Positions 16,941 to 25,118 of a stretch of DNA of 47,255 nt are shown here, piece by piece. Origin of the DNA: Streptomonospora mangrovi (GTDB lineage Bacteria > Actinomycetota > Actinomycetes > Streptosporangiales > Streptosporangiaceae); assembly GCF_027604915.1 (NCBI RefSeq), contig NZ_JAJAQC010000055.1, forward strand, positions 1 through 47,255, given 5' to 3'. A program made the translations under genes and the position numbers. The notes under the pieces are model-generated. The model did no database searches. It was not told where the DNA came from and was given only the letters and a program-made list of their open reading frames with translations. Positions within the stretch are counted from its first letter, which is position 1. Each line of letters starts with the position of its first letter.

Positions 16941-17007
16941 GGGGGCGCCCCGGGCCGATTGGCGGTGAGGTGCAGGGGGCGCCCCGGGCCGGTTCGCGCT
17001 GAGGTGC
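16941..17007 (+). repeat. Two tandem 33-nt repeats
   Basis: Units 16941-16973 and 16975-17007 both run gggggcgccccgggccg ... tgaggtgc and differ at only a few positions. Each unit contains the palindrome GGGGCGCCCC. They sit between the GAF-ANTAR hairpin and the next gene. Confidence 0.7.
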
Positions 17008-17089
17008 GGCGATGGGGAACCGGGCGGGCCTCGGGCGGCGTCCTACCCTGTGCTCCCGCACGCCGGACCGCAGAAGGGCGGACACCGCC

Positions 17090-17605
17090 ATGATCCCTCC
17101 CCACCACCCCGGCCGCGCGCCGCGCCGCCGACTCGCGTTCCTCGTGGGCGCACTGGTCTGCGGCGGCTTCGCGCTGATCCTGCTGGTCATCGGCATCATC
17201 TTCTTCTTCGTCTCCCGCGCCGACTACTCCGACCACACCGGCCGCGCCGAGGCGGTGGTCAGCGACGTCGTGGTCACCGACGACACCGACACCGGGCCCC
17301 GCCGTCCCGGCGAGAGCGGCAGCGGCGGCAGCGACGACATCGACGTCTACGTCGACTACACCGCCGAGGGGCAGCAGTTCACCCGCGCCGAACTGTCCGG
17401 CCTCAACCCCTCCGACTACTCCGAGGGCGAGACCCTGACCGTGGCCTACGACCCCGCCGACCCCGGTGACCCGGTCACGGCGGCCAGCACCGAGCCGGGC
17501 GCGTTCCGGGTGTTCGGCTACATCGGCATGGGTTTGCTGGCGGGCGGCGCCGTGGCGGCGATCGGCGCCATCGCCTTCATGGTGTCCTTCGTCCGCCGCC
17601 GCTAG
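17090..17605 (+). CDS. DUF3592-like membrane protein
   Basis: A 171-residue protein from ATG 17090 (AGAAGGG upstream). One membrane helix lies at about residues 17-41 (LAFLVGALVCGGFALILLVIG). A roughly 80-residue extracytoplasmic beta-rich region follows (VYVDYTAEGQQFTRAELSG, LTVAYDPADPGDPVTA), then a second helix at about 140-165 and a short basic tail. The YDPADP element and topology match DUF3592 proteins, whose role is unknown. It appears monocistronic. Confidence 0.8.
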   Translation: MIPPHHPGRAPRRRLAFLVGALVCGGFALILLVIGIIFFFVSRADYSDHTGRAEAVVSDVVVTDDTDTGPRRPGESGSGGSDDIDVYVDYTAEGQQFTRAELSGLNPSDYSEGETLTVAYDPADPGDPVTAASTEPGAFRVFGYIGMGLLAGGAVAAIGAIAFMVSFVRRR

Positions 17606-18027
17606 AGAAGCGCGAGAGCGCCGGGGCGAAAGGTCCCGTGCCACCGCCGGCCGCGCCCCCCTGCGCCTGCCCTCGCTGCCGCCGCCCGACCATGCGCGTG
17701 GGGACCCGGCGCGTCGTGCGACACGCGCTGTGACCTCGCGGCTCTTGCGGTGGAGCCGGGGACGCGCCGACTCGCTGACTGATTCCGGGGTGGGCGCGAC
17801 GGGCTGCTGCGCGCTGAATCCCTTGTGCCACAGGCGTTTCCGGGCGCCGAAGGGGCTGAAGCTCCGCGGTCCGCCCGCTGACCTGGGGATTGATGTGGGA
17901 GTACACCTATTGCGTTGCGGTGTGGCGCTCTCTAAGGTGATCACCCCCGCAGCCGCCGTGCCCCCGTGACCTGCGGTAACACAAGGAGGTCCGATCCTCC
18001 TATGTTTCCCTGATCCGAGGAGCAGGC
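17606..18027. other. 422-bp intergenic region
   Basis: No supported gene. The second half is less GC-rich and ends with two good Shine-Dalgarno-like sequences (aaggagg at 17982-17988, gaggag at 18016-18021); the latter serves the MetE-like gene. I looked for tRNA cloverleafs and found none. A riboswitch upstream of the MetE-like gene would fit the family, but no cobalamin or SAM riboswitch core was recognisable by eye. Confidence 0.35.
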
Positions 18028-19101
18028 ATGGTTCCCCCGCCGTTTCCGGCTGTCCACCTTGTGGGCAGCGTTCCGCTCGCCGACGCCGAAGCCGTCTTCC
18101 GTGCCGTCAGCTCTGAGCTGGGCGACCTGGTCGCCCGCATCCCCGACGGCGAGACCGGGCCGCGCGACAACTGGGTGGTGTGGCAGCTTCCGCTGCTCCA
18201 GGAGCATCCCGACCTGGAGACCGTTTCCTCACTGCCCGAGTACGGCCCGGGCGTGCGGGTCAAGGTCCGCGACGGGGTGGACCCCTCGGGCGTCGAGTTC
18301 GGTCCGCTCGGCTACGCCCGGGCCGCGCTGGAGTCGTGGCCGGTCTTCGCCCGCCTCCAGGCCGAGGGCGTGATCCCCGCCCACACGCGCTTCCAGGTCA
18401 GCCTGCCCACGCCGATCGCCGTCGTCGCCGCGTTCACCGCCGTGCACCAGACCGAACTGGAGCGCGCCTACGAGGCGCGCCTTCTGGCCGAGCTGGCCGA
18501 GATCACCGCCGCCGTCCCCGCCGACCGACTGGCGGTGCAATGGGACTGCGCGGTGGAGTTCGCCCTTCAGGAAGGCGTGTTCCCGGCCTGGTTCGGCGAC
18601 GGTGCTCCCGACCGCCTGCTGGCCGGAATCGTCGAGCGCATGGTCCGCCTGGGCGAGGCCGTGCCCACCGGCGTGCCGCTGGGCTACCACCTGTGCTACG
18701 GCGACTTCGGGCACGCGCACTTCGTGCAGCCCGCCGACACCACCCGCCTGGCGGCCGTCGCCAACGGCGTCGCCGCCGGCCTGAGTCGACCGCTGGACTG
18801 GCTGCACCTGCCGGTGCCGCGCGACCGGGACGACACCGCCTACTTCCTGCCGCTCAAGGACCTGTCGCTGCCGGAGGGCACCGCACTCTACCTCGGACTC
18901 GTCCACGCCACCGACGGGATCGAGGGCGGCCGGCGGCGCCTGGCCGCCGCCAAGGAGGTGGTCGACGCCTTCGGCGTGGCCACCGAGTGCGGACTGGGCC
19001 GCCGTCCCGCCGGGCAGCTCCCGGGCCTGTTCGCGACCCACGCCGCGCTGGCCCGCGAGGCCGCGGCGGGCTCACCGGCCCGCTCCTCCCCGGCGCCGTA
19101 G
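18028..19101 (+). CDS. Stand-alone MetE/UROD-like zinc protein
   Basis: A 357-residue TIM-barrel-like protein resembling the C-terminal half of cobalamin-independent methionine synthase. The opening HLVGSVPLADAEAVF mirrors the family's VGS start. A zinc site like MetE's is visible: His221 and Cys223 (GYHLCYGD) and Cys321 (ECGLGRRP). It lacks the N-terminal barrel and is too short to be MetE itself, so it is a core-type methyltransferase or hydrolase-like relative of unknown substrate. ATG 18028 follows GAGGAG at a spacing of 6. No partner gene is obvious. Confidence 0.75.
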   Translation: MVPPPFPAVHLVGSVPLADAEAVFRAVSSELGDLVARIPDGETGPRDNWVVWQLPLLQEHPDLETVSSLPEYGPGVRVKVRDGVDPSGVEFGPLGYARAALESWPVFARLQAEGVIPAHTRFQVSLPTPIAVVAAFTAVHQTELERAYEARLLAELAEITAAVPADRLAVQWDCAVEFALQEGVFPAWFGDGAPDRLLAGIVERMVRLGEAVPTGVPLGYHLCYGDFGHAHFVQPADTTRLAAVANGVAAGLSRPLDWLHLPVPRDRDDTAYFLPLKDLSLPEGTALYLGLVHATDGIEGGRRRLAAAKEVVDAFGVATECGLGRRPAGQLPGLFATHAALAREAAAGSPARSSPAP

Positions 19102-19188
19102 AGACCGGCCAGCTCCCGCGCATGGCGCCGATTCCGCCGAGGTCCGCTGGCAGCGGATGGCAGGGGACCGCCCCTGGGGTCGGCGGCC

Positions 19189-19290
19189 ATGAACGACGCA
19201 CACACCGACACCGCCACCGACGCCGACATCAACAGCGCGACCCGCGCCGCCGTGGAGGAGTACCTGCGCCGTGGCGGCCGCAGGCGGCGG
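19189..19290 (+). pseudogene. Possible 5' gene remnant
   Basis: ATG 19189 opens a segment MNDAHTDTATDADINSATRA then VEEYLRRGG with a soluble, helical look like the start of a SnoaL/NTF2-type protein. It runs into an inverted repeat (GGCGGCCGGCCG around 19290) and then antisense into the FAH gene. It may be a truncated gene or a chance frame. Confidence 0.2.
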
Positions 19291-19353
19291 CCGGCCGTTT
19301 CCGGCCGACCGCCGCCCCCGAGGCCACGGCGGGACAGGGCACGTCAGGCCGGG

Positions 19354-20205
19354 TCAGGGCCCCTGAACCACCGGGTTGGTCAGTTCGCCCACGCCCGGGA
19401 TGCGGCAGCCGGCGACGTCGCCCGGGCGGATGTGGGCGGCGCCCGGGGTGCCCGTGGAGATGATGTCGCCGGGGAACAGCGGCATCACCTGGCTGTGGAA
19501 GGCCACCAGGAACTCCGGCGAGTAGCGCATGTGGGCCACCGTGTTCACCCGGTGGTCGGCGCCGTTGAGCACGGTGGCGACCTCCAGGTCGGCCAGGGCG
19601 CCGACCTGGCCCAGGACCTCCGACAGCGGCACGATCGCCGGGCCGAAGGAGAAGAAGCCGGGGAAGTTCTTGCTGCGGGTGAGGAAGCGCGGGTTGCGGG
19701 CCAGGATGTCCTCGGCGGTCTGGTCGAGGATCGTGCACACGCCCCACACGTGGTCCAGTGCGGCGTCCTCGCCGACGTCGCGGCACTCGCGGCCGATCAC
19801 CACGCCCAGTTCGCCCTCGGCGGTGACCCGGTCGCTCTGGCGCGGCAGCGGGATGGGGTCGCCCGGCCCGATGATCGTGTGGTCGCCCTTCATGAAGGAG
19901 GCGGGCTCCTCGGGCACCGACTCGGTGAGGTCGGAGGCGTGCTCCACGTAGTTGAGGCCGATGCCCCAGATCTTGCGCGGGCGGGTGTAGGGGGCGGTGA
20001 AGGCGGCGTCGCCCACGGGCGCGAACGCCGCGTCGGGCGCCGAGCGCACCGCCGCGACGAAGTCGCGTTCGGGGACGGCGGCGATGACGTCGAGCGCGGT
20101 GGCCGGGGCGCCGGGGACCACGTCGGCGACGGCGGCCAGGCCCCGGTCGCCGTCGACGACCACGGCGGTCTCGCCGCTTTCGCTGCGGACGGTCGCAAGG
20201 TACAT
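19354..20205 (-). CDS. Fumarylacetoacetate hydrolase family protein
   Basis: A 283-residue protein from ATG 20205 (GAAGGAG, spacing 4). The C-terminal FAH fold starts at KIWGIGLNYVEHA. Metal ligands of the family are visible: the paired acidic residues in AEGELGVVIG and the Asp in CTILDQTAED. Members hydrolyse or decarboxylate beta-diketo or acylpyruvate acids with Mg2+. With the adjacent SDR and enolase-superfamily genes it resembles the set used to open 2,4-diketo-3-deoxy sugar acids (as in non-phosphorylative L-rhamnose and L-fucose routes). That parallel is inference. Confidence 0.9.
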   Translation of the reverse strand: MYLATVRSESGETAVVVDGDRGLAAVADVVPGAPATALDVIAAVPERDFVAAVRSAPDAAFAPVGDAAFTAPYTRPRKIWGIGLNYVEHASDLTESVPEEPASFMKGDHTIIGPGDPIPLPRQSDRVTAEGELGVVIGRECRDVGEDAALDHVWGVCTILDQTAEDILARNPRFLTRSKNFPGFFSFGPAIVPLSEVLGQVGALADLEVATVLNGADHRVNTVAHMRYSPEFLVAFHSQVMPLFPGDIISTGTPGAAHIRPGDVAGCRIPGVGELTNPVVQGP

Positions 20206-20216
20206 GTGTCTCCTTC

Positions 20217-20354
20217 GGTGGGGTGGGGCGGGCGGGGGCACGGGGGACGGGCGGGGGGGGGGGCGGCCCCCCCGGGGGGGGGGCGGGGGGCGGGGGGCGC
20301 GCCGGGGGGGGGGTGGGGGGGGCCGCCCCGGCCGCCGGGGGGGGCGGCGGCGGA
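20217..20354. repeat. G-homopolymer tract, possible assembly problem
   Basis: About 140 bases in which nearly every run is 7-11 G or C residues, including gggcggccccccc next to ggggggggggg. The composition is unlike ordinary intergenic DNA of this genome, even given its GC content. It separates the FAH gene from the SDR gene and could be a genuine G-quadruplex-prone spacer or miscalled homopolymers. Confidence 0.6.
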
Positions 20355-20384
20355 CCGGGACGCCGAAGGGGGGCGGATGCGGGG

Positions 20385-21173
20385 CTAGGGCAGGACCGGG
20401 ACCAGGCCGCCGTCGACCAGGACGCTCTGCCCGGTGACGTAGGCGGCCTCCTCCCGGGCGAGGAACCCGACCAGCGCCGCCAGCTCCTCGGGGCTGCCGT
20501 AGCGGCCGGCGGGGATCTGGGACTCGGCGGCGGCGCGGACCTCCTCGGGGGCGGTGCCCTGCCGCTCGGCGCGGCGGGCGTCCAGGGTGCGCACCCGCTC
20601 GGTGTCGATGCGGCCGGGCGAGACCATGTTGACGGTGATGTTGTCGGGGGCCAGGTCCACCGCCAGCGACTTCACGAGCCCGGCCAGCGCCGGCCGGAAG
20701 ACGTTGGACAGCACCAGCCCCTCCAGCGGGCGGCGCACGCTGGAGGACCCGATGACCACGATGCGCCCGAACCCGCCCGCGCGCATGGCCGGCAGCGCCG
20801 CGCGGATCGCGGTGACGGCGCTGCGCAGGGTCAACTGGTAGGCGGTGTCCCAGGCGGCGAGGTCCACGTCGGCGAAGTCACCCGGGGGCGGCCCGCCCGC
20901 GTTGACGACCAGCACGTCCAGCCGGCCGTGGCGCGCCACGGCGCCCTCGACCAGCCGCTCGACCTCCTCGCCCACCGCGACGTCGGCGCGCTCGCCGGCG
21001 GCCTCGCCCAGCTCGCGCAGGCCGGCCACCGCCTCCTCCAGCCGGTCGGCGTCGCGCCCGCACACGGTCACCGCCGCGCCGTCGCGCAGCAGTTGCGCCG
21101 CGCAGGCGCGGCCCAGGCCGGCGGTGCCCGCCATGACCACCGCCGCGCGGCGCGGGGTGCTCGCTTCCACCAT
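20385..21173 (-). CDS. Atypical short-chain dehydrogenase/reductase
   Basis: A 262-residue SDR from ATG 21173 (GGAGGAG). The nucleotide-binding turn reads MAGTAGLGRA rather than TGxxxGxG. NAGG and the C-terminal YVTGQSVLVDGG are normal. At the active site SNVFRPALAGLVKSLA stands where YxxxK is expected: aligning PALAG with the usual AALAG puts Ser at the Tyr position and Arg at the Lys position. It belongs to a BKR-like SDR group known to lack canonical catalytic residues, so its reaction is uncertain. It shares orientation with the FAH and enolase-superfamily genes. Confidence 0.85.
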   Translation of the reverse strand: MVEASTPRRAAVVMAGTAGLGRACAAQLLRDGAAVTVCGRDADRLEEAVAGLRELGEAAGERADVAVGEEVERLVEGAVARHGRLDVLVVNAGGPPPGDFADVDLAAWDTAYQLTLRSAVTAIRAALPAMRAGGFGRIVVIGSSSVRRPLEGLVLSNVFRPALAGLVKSLAVDLAPDNITVNMVSPGRIDTERVRTLDARRAERQGTAPEEVRAAAESQIPAGRYGSPEELAALVGFLAREEAAYVTGQSVLVDGGLVPVLP

Positions 21174-21218
21174 CGTGCTCCTCCTCAAGTGTTGTGCTGT
21201 GCGGCGCGGGGGCCGCAC

Positions 21219-22367
21219 TCAGTTCGCGCCGACCGTGGCGGCCGTGCCCCGTACGGTGTAGCGCTCCACGGCCTCGGTGTCGAAGGCGAAGCCGAGCCCC
21301 GGCGTGTCGGGCAGCACCAGGCGGCCGTCGCGCACGGCGAGCTGGGTGTCGACCAGGCGGCGGAAGTTGAGCACCGCGTCGTCGGGGAAGAACTCCACGA
21401 ACGTGCAGTCGGGGATGGCCGCCACCAGGTGGACGTGCAGGTCGTGGAACCAGTGCGGGGCCACCGGCACCCCGTGGGAGGCGGCGGTGGCGGCGATCCG
21501 GCGGAACTCGGTGATCCCGCCGCACACCGCCGCGTCGGTCTGGAGGACCGCCGCCGCGCCGCGCTCCAGCAGCTCCCGGTGGCGCCAGCGGCCCGCCTCG
21601 ATCTCGCCGGTGGCCACCGGCACCCGCGTGGCCTGCGCCAGGCGGGCGTGGTTGGCGATGTCGTCGGGGCTGAACGGCTCCTCGATCCAGTAGGGGTCGT
21701 AGGGCGCCAGGCGCTCGACGGCGCGCAGGGCGGTGGGCAGGTCGCTCCAGGCGTTGTTGGCGTCGAGCATGAGCAGCACGTCGGGGCCGATCGCGGCGCG
21801 GGCGGCGGCGACCCGGGCCTCTTCCTCGGCGGGGGACAGCCGGCCGACCTTCATCTTCACGGCGCCGAAGCCCTGCGCCACGTAGCCGGCCAGCTCCTCG
21901 CCCAGCATCTGGGGGGTCTTGCCGTCGAGGTAGTAGCCGCCGCTGGCGTAGGCGGGCACGGACTCGGCGTGGTAGCCGCCCAGCAGGCGGTGCAGCGGCA
22001 GCCCCAGCGCGCGGGCGTTGCGGTCCCACAGCGCGATGTCCAGGGCGCTGAGGGCGCGCATCACCGAGCCGGTGCGCCCGTGCAGCAGCGCCTCCTGGTA
22101 CATGTCCGCCCAGATCCGCTCGACCAGCAGGGGGTCGCGGCCCGCCACCACCGCGCCCAGCAGTTCGGTGACGGCCGCGCGGACCACCTCGCCCCCGCTG
22201 CTCCCGGCGTAGCAGAAGCCGTGCCCCCGCACCCCGTCGTCGCCGGTGACGGTGACGAGGACGTAGTCCCGGGCGGTGACCTGGCGGGTGGCGAACGAGG
22301 TCGGCCGCTCCAGCGGGACCCGCGCCACGCGCGCCTCGACGGTGGCGACGGTTACCTGGTCCGGCAT
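21219..22367 (-). CDS. Mandelate racemase/muconate lactonizing (enolase superfamily) protein
   Basis: A 382-residue protein from ATG 22367 (GGGAG, spacing 7). The capping domain at residues 1-130 is followed by a TIM barrel with KxK (VKMKVG), metal ligands Asp (LMLDANNAW), Glu (WIEEPF) and Glu (ATGEIEAGRW), and a His in the APHWF strand, matching the mandelate racemase subgroup that abstracts the alpha proton of a carboxylate. Many members of this subgroup are sugar-acid dehydratases, which would suit the cluster. It is divergent from the GntR regulator with a candidate operator between. Confidence 0.9.
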   Translation of the reverse strand: MPDQVTVATVEARVARVPLERPTSFATRQVTARDYVLVTVTGDDGVRGHGFCYAGSSGGEVVRAAVTELLGAVVAGRDPLLVERIWADMYQEALLHGRTGSVMRALSALDIALWDRNARALGLPLHRLLGGYHAESVPAYASGGYYLDGKTPQMLGEELAGYVAQGFGAVKMKVGRLSPAEEEARVAAARAAIGPDVLLMLDANNAWSDLPTALRAVERLAPYDPYWIEEPFSPDDIANHARLAQATRVPVATGEIEAGRWRHRELLERGAAAVLQTDAAVCGGITEFRRIAATAASHGVPVAPHWFHDLHVHLVAAIPDCTFVEFFPDDAVLNFRRLVDTQLAVRDGRLVLPDTPGLGFAFDTEAVERYTVRGTAATVGAN

Positions 22368-22450
22368 CTGCACTCTCCCTGTTTCCGCAGGTGGATGGGG
22401 TTGCGGCGGGCGGATTCGGCGAGCCGCCCCGGCTGGTGGAGCACTGTATT

Positions 22451-22467
22451 TGGAATTTGGTATTCCA
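22451..22467. promoter_or_regulatory. Candidate GntR operator in the divergent promoter
   Basis: A 6-5-6 inverted repeat, TGGAAT-ttggt-ATTCCA, in an unusually AT-rich stretch between the enolase-superfamily gene and the GntR gene. FadR-subfamily regulators bind short palindromes of this type. It lies 44 bp before the regulator start, so it could control both strands. Confidence 0.55.
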
Positions 22468-22510
22468 TATGCCCTTGTTGTGATCCAGAACGCAATGTAC
22501 CTTGCGTCAC

Positions 22511-23209
22511 ATGGACGCGCTAGCCCCGATGCGTGCACACGGGCCCCTCAAAAGCTCGCGGATGAGCGAGACCGCCTACGAGGCGATCGAAGGCGCCATC
22601 GTGCGCTGCGAACTGCCACCGGGAACCCCGCTGGTGGACCGCCAGCTCTCCGAGGCGCTGGGGGTCAGCCGCACGCCCATCCGCGACGCCATGCAGAGCC
22701 TGGAGGCGGCGGGGCTGGCGGTGCGCGTACGCGGCCGCTACTCGGTGGCCGGGTTCGACGTCGAGGACGTCCGCGAGCTGTACCAGGTGCGCCGGCTGGT
22801 GGAGCCGGCCGGGCTGGAGCACCTGGCGCGGGACTGGGACGAGGAGGTCGTGGACGAACTCGCCGACTTCTTCGCCTCGGCCGCCCAGCCCGGACCGCCG
22901 GGTCCCTACGAGGAGTACCTGGCGCGCGACCACGCCTTCCACAAGCGGATCGTGGACCTGACCGGAAACTCCCGGCTGATCCGCTTCTACGCCATCAACG
23001 AGAAGCAGATCAACCGCATCCGCCACTACCTGGCACCCGGCTACGAGGGCCGGATGCGCGAAGTCGTCAACGAGCACAAGGACGTCTGCGAGGCCATCGG
23101 CAGGAAGGACCTGGACGCGGCCCGCGACGCACTCATTGGCCACCTGCACGCCGGTGAGGCGACCATGATCAAGTTCCTCGCGCAGCAGCGGGAGCGGTCC
23201 CAGGGCTGA
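22511..23209 (+). CDS. GntR/FCD transcriptional regulator
   Basis: A 232-residue FadR-subfamily regulator. The winged helix covers about residues 18-80 (LSEALGVSRTPIRDAMQSLE). The FCD effector domain covers about 85-225 and keeps the metal-binding pattern Asp/His in RDHAFHKRI, His in NEHKDV and His in HLHAGEA. FCD members usually sense carboxylates. ATG 22511 has no clear ribosome-binding site; the mRNA may be leaderless, or an internal start may be used. It stands at the head of the transporter/Lar operon and opposite the catabolic genes. Confidence 0.9.
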   Translation: MDALAPMRAHGPLKSSRMSETAYEAIEGAIVRCELPPGTPLVDRQLSEALGVSRTPIRDAMQSLEAAGLAVRVRGRYSVAGFDVEDVRELYQVRRLVEPAGLEHLARDWDEEVVDELADFFASAAQPGPPGPYEEYLARDHAFHKRIVDLTGNSRLIRFYAINEKQINRIRHYLAPGYEGRMREVVNEHKDVCEAIGRKDLDAARDALIGHLHAGEATMIKFLAQQRERSQG

Positions 23210-23321
23210 CCCCCGGGACCGGGACCGGCACCCCGTGCCCGGCCCGCCCCGCCGAACGCGCCGCCTTACGCACACCCGCCTGCCACCGGTGTGTCGTTCC
23301 CTTAAGGAGGCGAAATTTGGC

Positions 23322-24380
23322 ATGCCCGAAAACTCGGTAAAGCCGGTGCCGCCGGCGATCGACCGCCGCCGGTTCCTGCGCGTCGGCGGGCTCGGCCTGG
23401 GCCTGGTCGGCGCCGCCGGCGCGGGCGGTCTGCTCACCGGCTGCGCCGCCGACGGCGCCGCGAGCGCCGGCTACCCCGACCGCCCCATCCAGGTCATCAT
23501 CGCCTACGCCCCCGGCGGCGGCACCGACGTGGGCGCCCGCATCCTCCAGCCGTTCCTGGAGGAGGAACTGGGCGCCCAGATCCAGATCGTCAACCGGCCC
23601 GGCGGCGGCGGGTGGGCCGGCTGGAACGAGATCGTGCGGGCCGAACCCGACGGCTACACGATCGGGTTCATCAACTCGCCCAACTTCATGACCGGCTACC
23701 TGGACCCCCGGCTGGGCCGCTCCGACGTGTCGGTGGAGTCCTTCACCCCCATCGCCAACCAGGTCACCGACTACGGCGCGATCGCCGTGCACCCCGACGA
23801 CGACCGGTTCTCCGACATCGGGGAGCTGATGGCCTACGCCGAGAAGCACCCGCTGATCGTGACCTCCACCGGTGTGGGCAGCGACGACCACTACGCCTCG
23901 CTGGCGCTGAGCGACCGCTACAAGACGCGCTTCAGCGTGCTGCACAACGAGGGCTCCTCCGACGGCATCTCCGACCTGCTCGGCCGCAACGCCGACGTGG
24001 TGTTCGCCAACGTCGGCGAGGTGATGTCCCAGCACGAGGACGGCAAGGTCAAGGTGGTCGCGGTGATGCGGGGCGGCACGGAGCGCTCGCCCTACCTGCC
24101 CGACGTGCCCACCATGGCCGAGGCCGGGTTCGAGGGCGTGGAGTCGTGGTCCTCGCGCGGGATCGCCGGCCCCGCCGGGCTCGACCCCAAGGTCGTGGAG
24201 ATCCTCAGCGCCGCCTGCCGCCGGGCCGTCAACAACCCCGACCACATCGAGCAGCTCGGCAGCCAGGGCCTGGAGGTCGACTACAAGGCGCCCGACGCCT
24301 ACGCCCGCATGCTCAAGCGCGACGACAAGTCCACCCGCCGCCTCGGCGAGAAGTACATCTGGGGCCCCGAAGCGGTCTGA
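23322..24380 (+). CDS. tctC: TctC-type solute-binding lipoprotein
   Basis: A 352-residue substrate-binding protein of a tripartite tricarboxylate transporter. The N-terminus has a twin-arginine-like start (DRRRFLRVGG), a hydrophobic stretch and a lipobox ending LLTGC, so it is exported, probably via Tat, and lipid-anchored. YPDRPIQVIIAYAPGGGTDVGAR and the conserved PDGYTIGF segment are TctC hallmarks. The start ATG 23322 follows AAGGAGG. TctC proteins bind di-/tricarboxylates, hydroxy acids and other organic anions; the ligand here is unknown. Confidence 0.94.
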   Translation: MPENSVKPVPPAIDRRRFLRVGGLGLGLVGAAGAGGLLTGCAADGAASAGYPDRPIQVIIAYAPGGGTDVGARILQPFLEEELGAQIQIVNRPGGGGWAGWNEIVRAEPDGYTIGFINSPNFMTGYLDPRLGRSDVSVESFTPIANQVTDYGAIAVHPDDDRFSDIGELMAYAEKHPLIVTSTGVGSDDHYASLALSDRYKTRFSVLHNEGSSDGISDLLGRNADVVFANVGEVMSQHEDGKVKVVAVMRGGTERSPYLPDVPTMAEAGFEGVESWSSRGIAGPAGLDPKVVEILSAACRRAVNNPDHIEQLGSQGLEVDYKAPDAYARMLKRDDKSTRRLGEKYIWGPEAV

Positions 24381-24515
24381 CCCCCGCCGCGCCGCGCCGC
24401 CCTGCTCCGCGGCCGCCGCGCCCCCGCACCCCAGCGGACGGCCCGCCCCGCGCGGCCCGCCGCCCGCCCGCCTGCGGCCCGCCACCACCGGGGCCGCGTG
24501 AGGAGCTGATACCCC

Positions 24516-25109
24516 GTGCAGACGCCAACCCCGACACGGCCGCCCCGCCGGCGGCCGCTGACACCCGACACGGTCCTGGGCCTGGTCCTGGTCGTGCTCT
24601 CCGCCGTCTTCCTCGCCGCGACCTTCGGGCTGTCGGCCGAGGCCGCCGCCTGGCCGCGCGGCGTGCTCCTGGCGCTGGCCGCGCTGGGCGCCGCGATCGC
24701 CGTGCGCGGCCGGCGCGCGCCCGCCCGACCCGCGCCCCCGGCCGGCGACGCCGATCCCTCCCGGGCGCCCGGCGCCGCCCCCTCCGCCGAACCCGGCACC
24801 GACGCCGACGCGGTGGCCGCCGCGGCCGAGGCGCGCGACCCCGAGGGCGCCGGCGACGGCGACTGGCGCCCGGCGGTGCTGCGCCGCCCCGCCGCCGCCC
24901 TGGGGATCATCGTGGCCTACGTGGCCCTGCTGGAGGTGATCGGCTTCCTGGCCGCCACCGGCCTCTACCTGCTGGCGCACCTGTGGTTCAACGGGGTCCG
25001 CGACTGGCGGGTGTTCGCCGGGGTGGCCGTGGGCGTGGTCGCCTTCATCCACTTCCTGTTCGCCTACGAGCTGAGCGTGCCGCTGCCCGCCGGCATGCTC
25101 TTCGAGTAG
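24516..25109 (+). CDS. tctB: TctB-type small membrane subunit
   Basis: A 197-residue protein from GTG 24516 (GAGGAG upstream). It has the four-helix TctB layout: two N-terminal helices (VLGLVLVVLSAVFLAATFGL and WPRGVLLALAALGAAIAV), a long Ala/Pro/Asp-rich cytoplasmic insert of about 65 residues, then two C-terminal helices. The low-complexity insert is longer than in most homologues. It sits between tctC and tctA. Confidence 0.88.
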   Translation: MQTPTPTRPPRRRPLTPDTVLGLVLVVLSAVFLAATFGLSAEAAAWPRGVLLALAALGAAIAVRGRRAPARPAPPAGDADPSRAPGAAPSAEPGTDADAVAAAAEARDPEGAGDGDWRPAVLRRPAAALGIIVAYVALLEVIGFLAATGLYLLAHLWFNGVRDWRVFAGVAVGVVAFIHFLFAYELSVPLPAGMLFE

Positions 25110-25118
25110 GGGGCGGCC

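Noticed and set aside
16941-17007. CRISPR-like array
   Set aside because: Only two units with a 1-nt gap and no unique spacers; they are simple tandem repeats.
17606-18027. tRNA or known riboswitch upstream of the MetE-like gene
   Set aside because: No cloverleaf with a TTCRANN loop and no recognisable cobalamin- or SAM-riboswitch core was found by eye; a covariance-model search would settle it.
20223-22523. 766-codon plus-strand frame over the SDR and enolase-superfamily genes
   Set aside because: It is a shadow of two well-supported minus-strand genes and begins inside the G tract.
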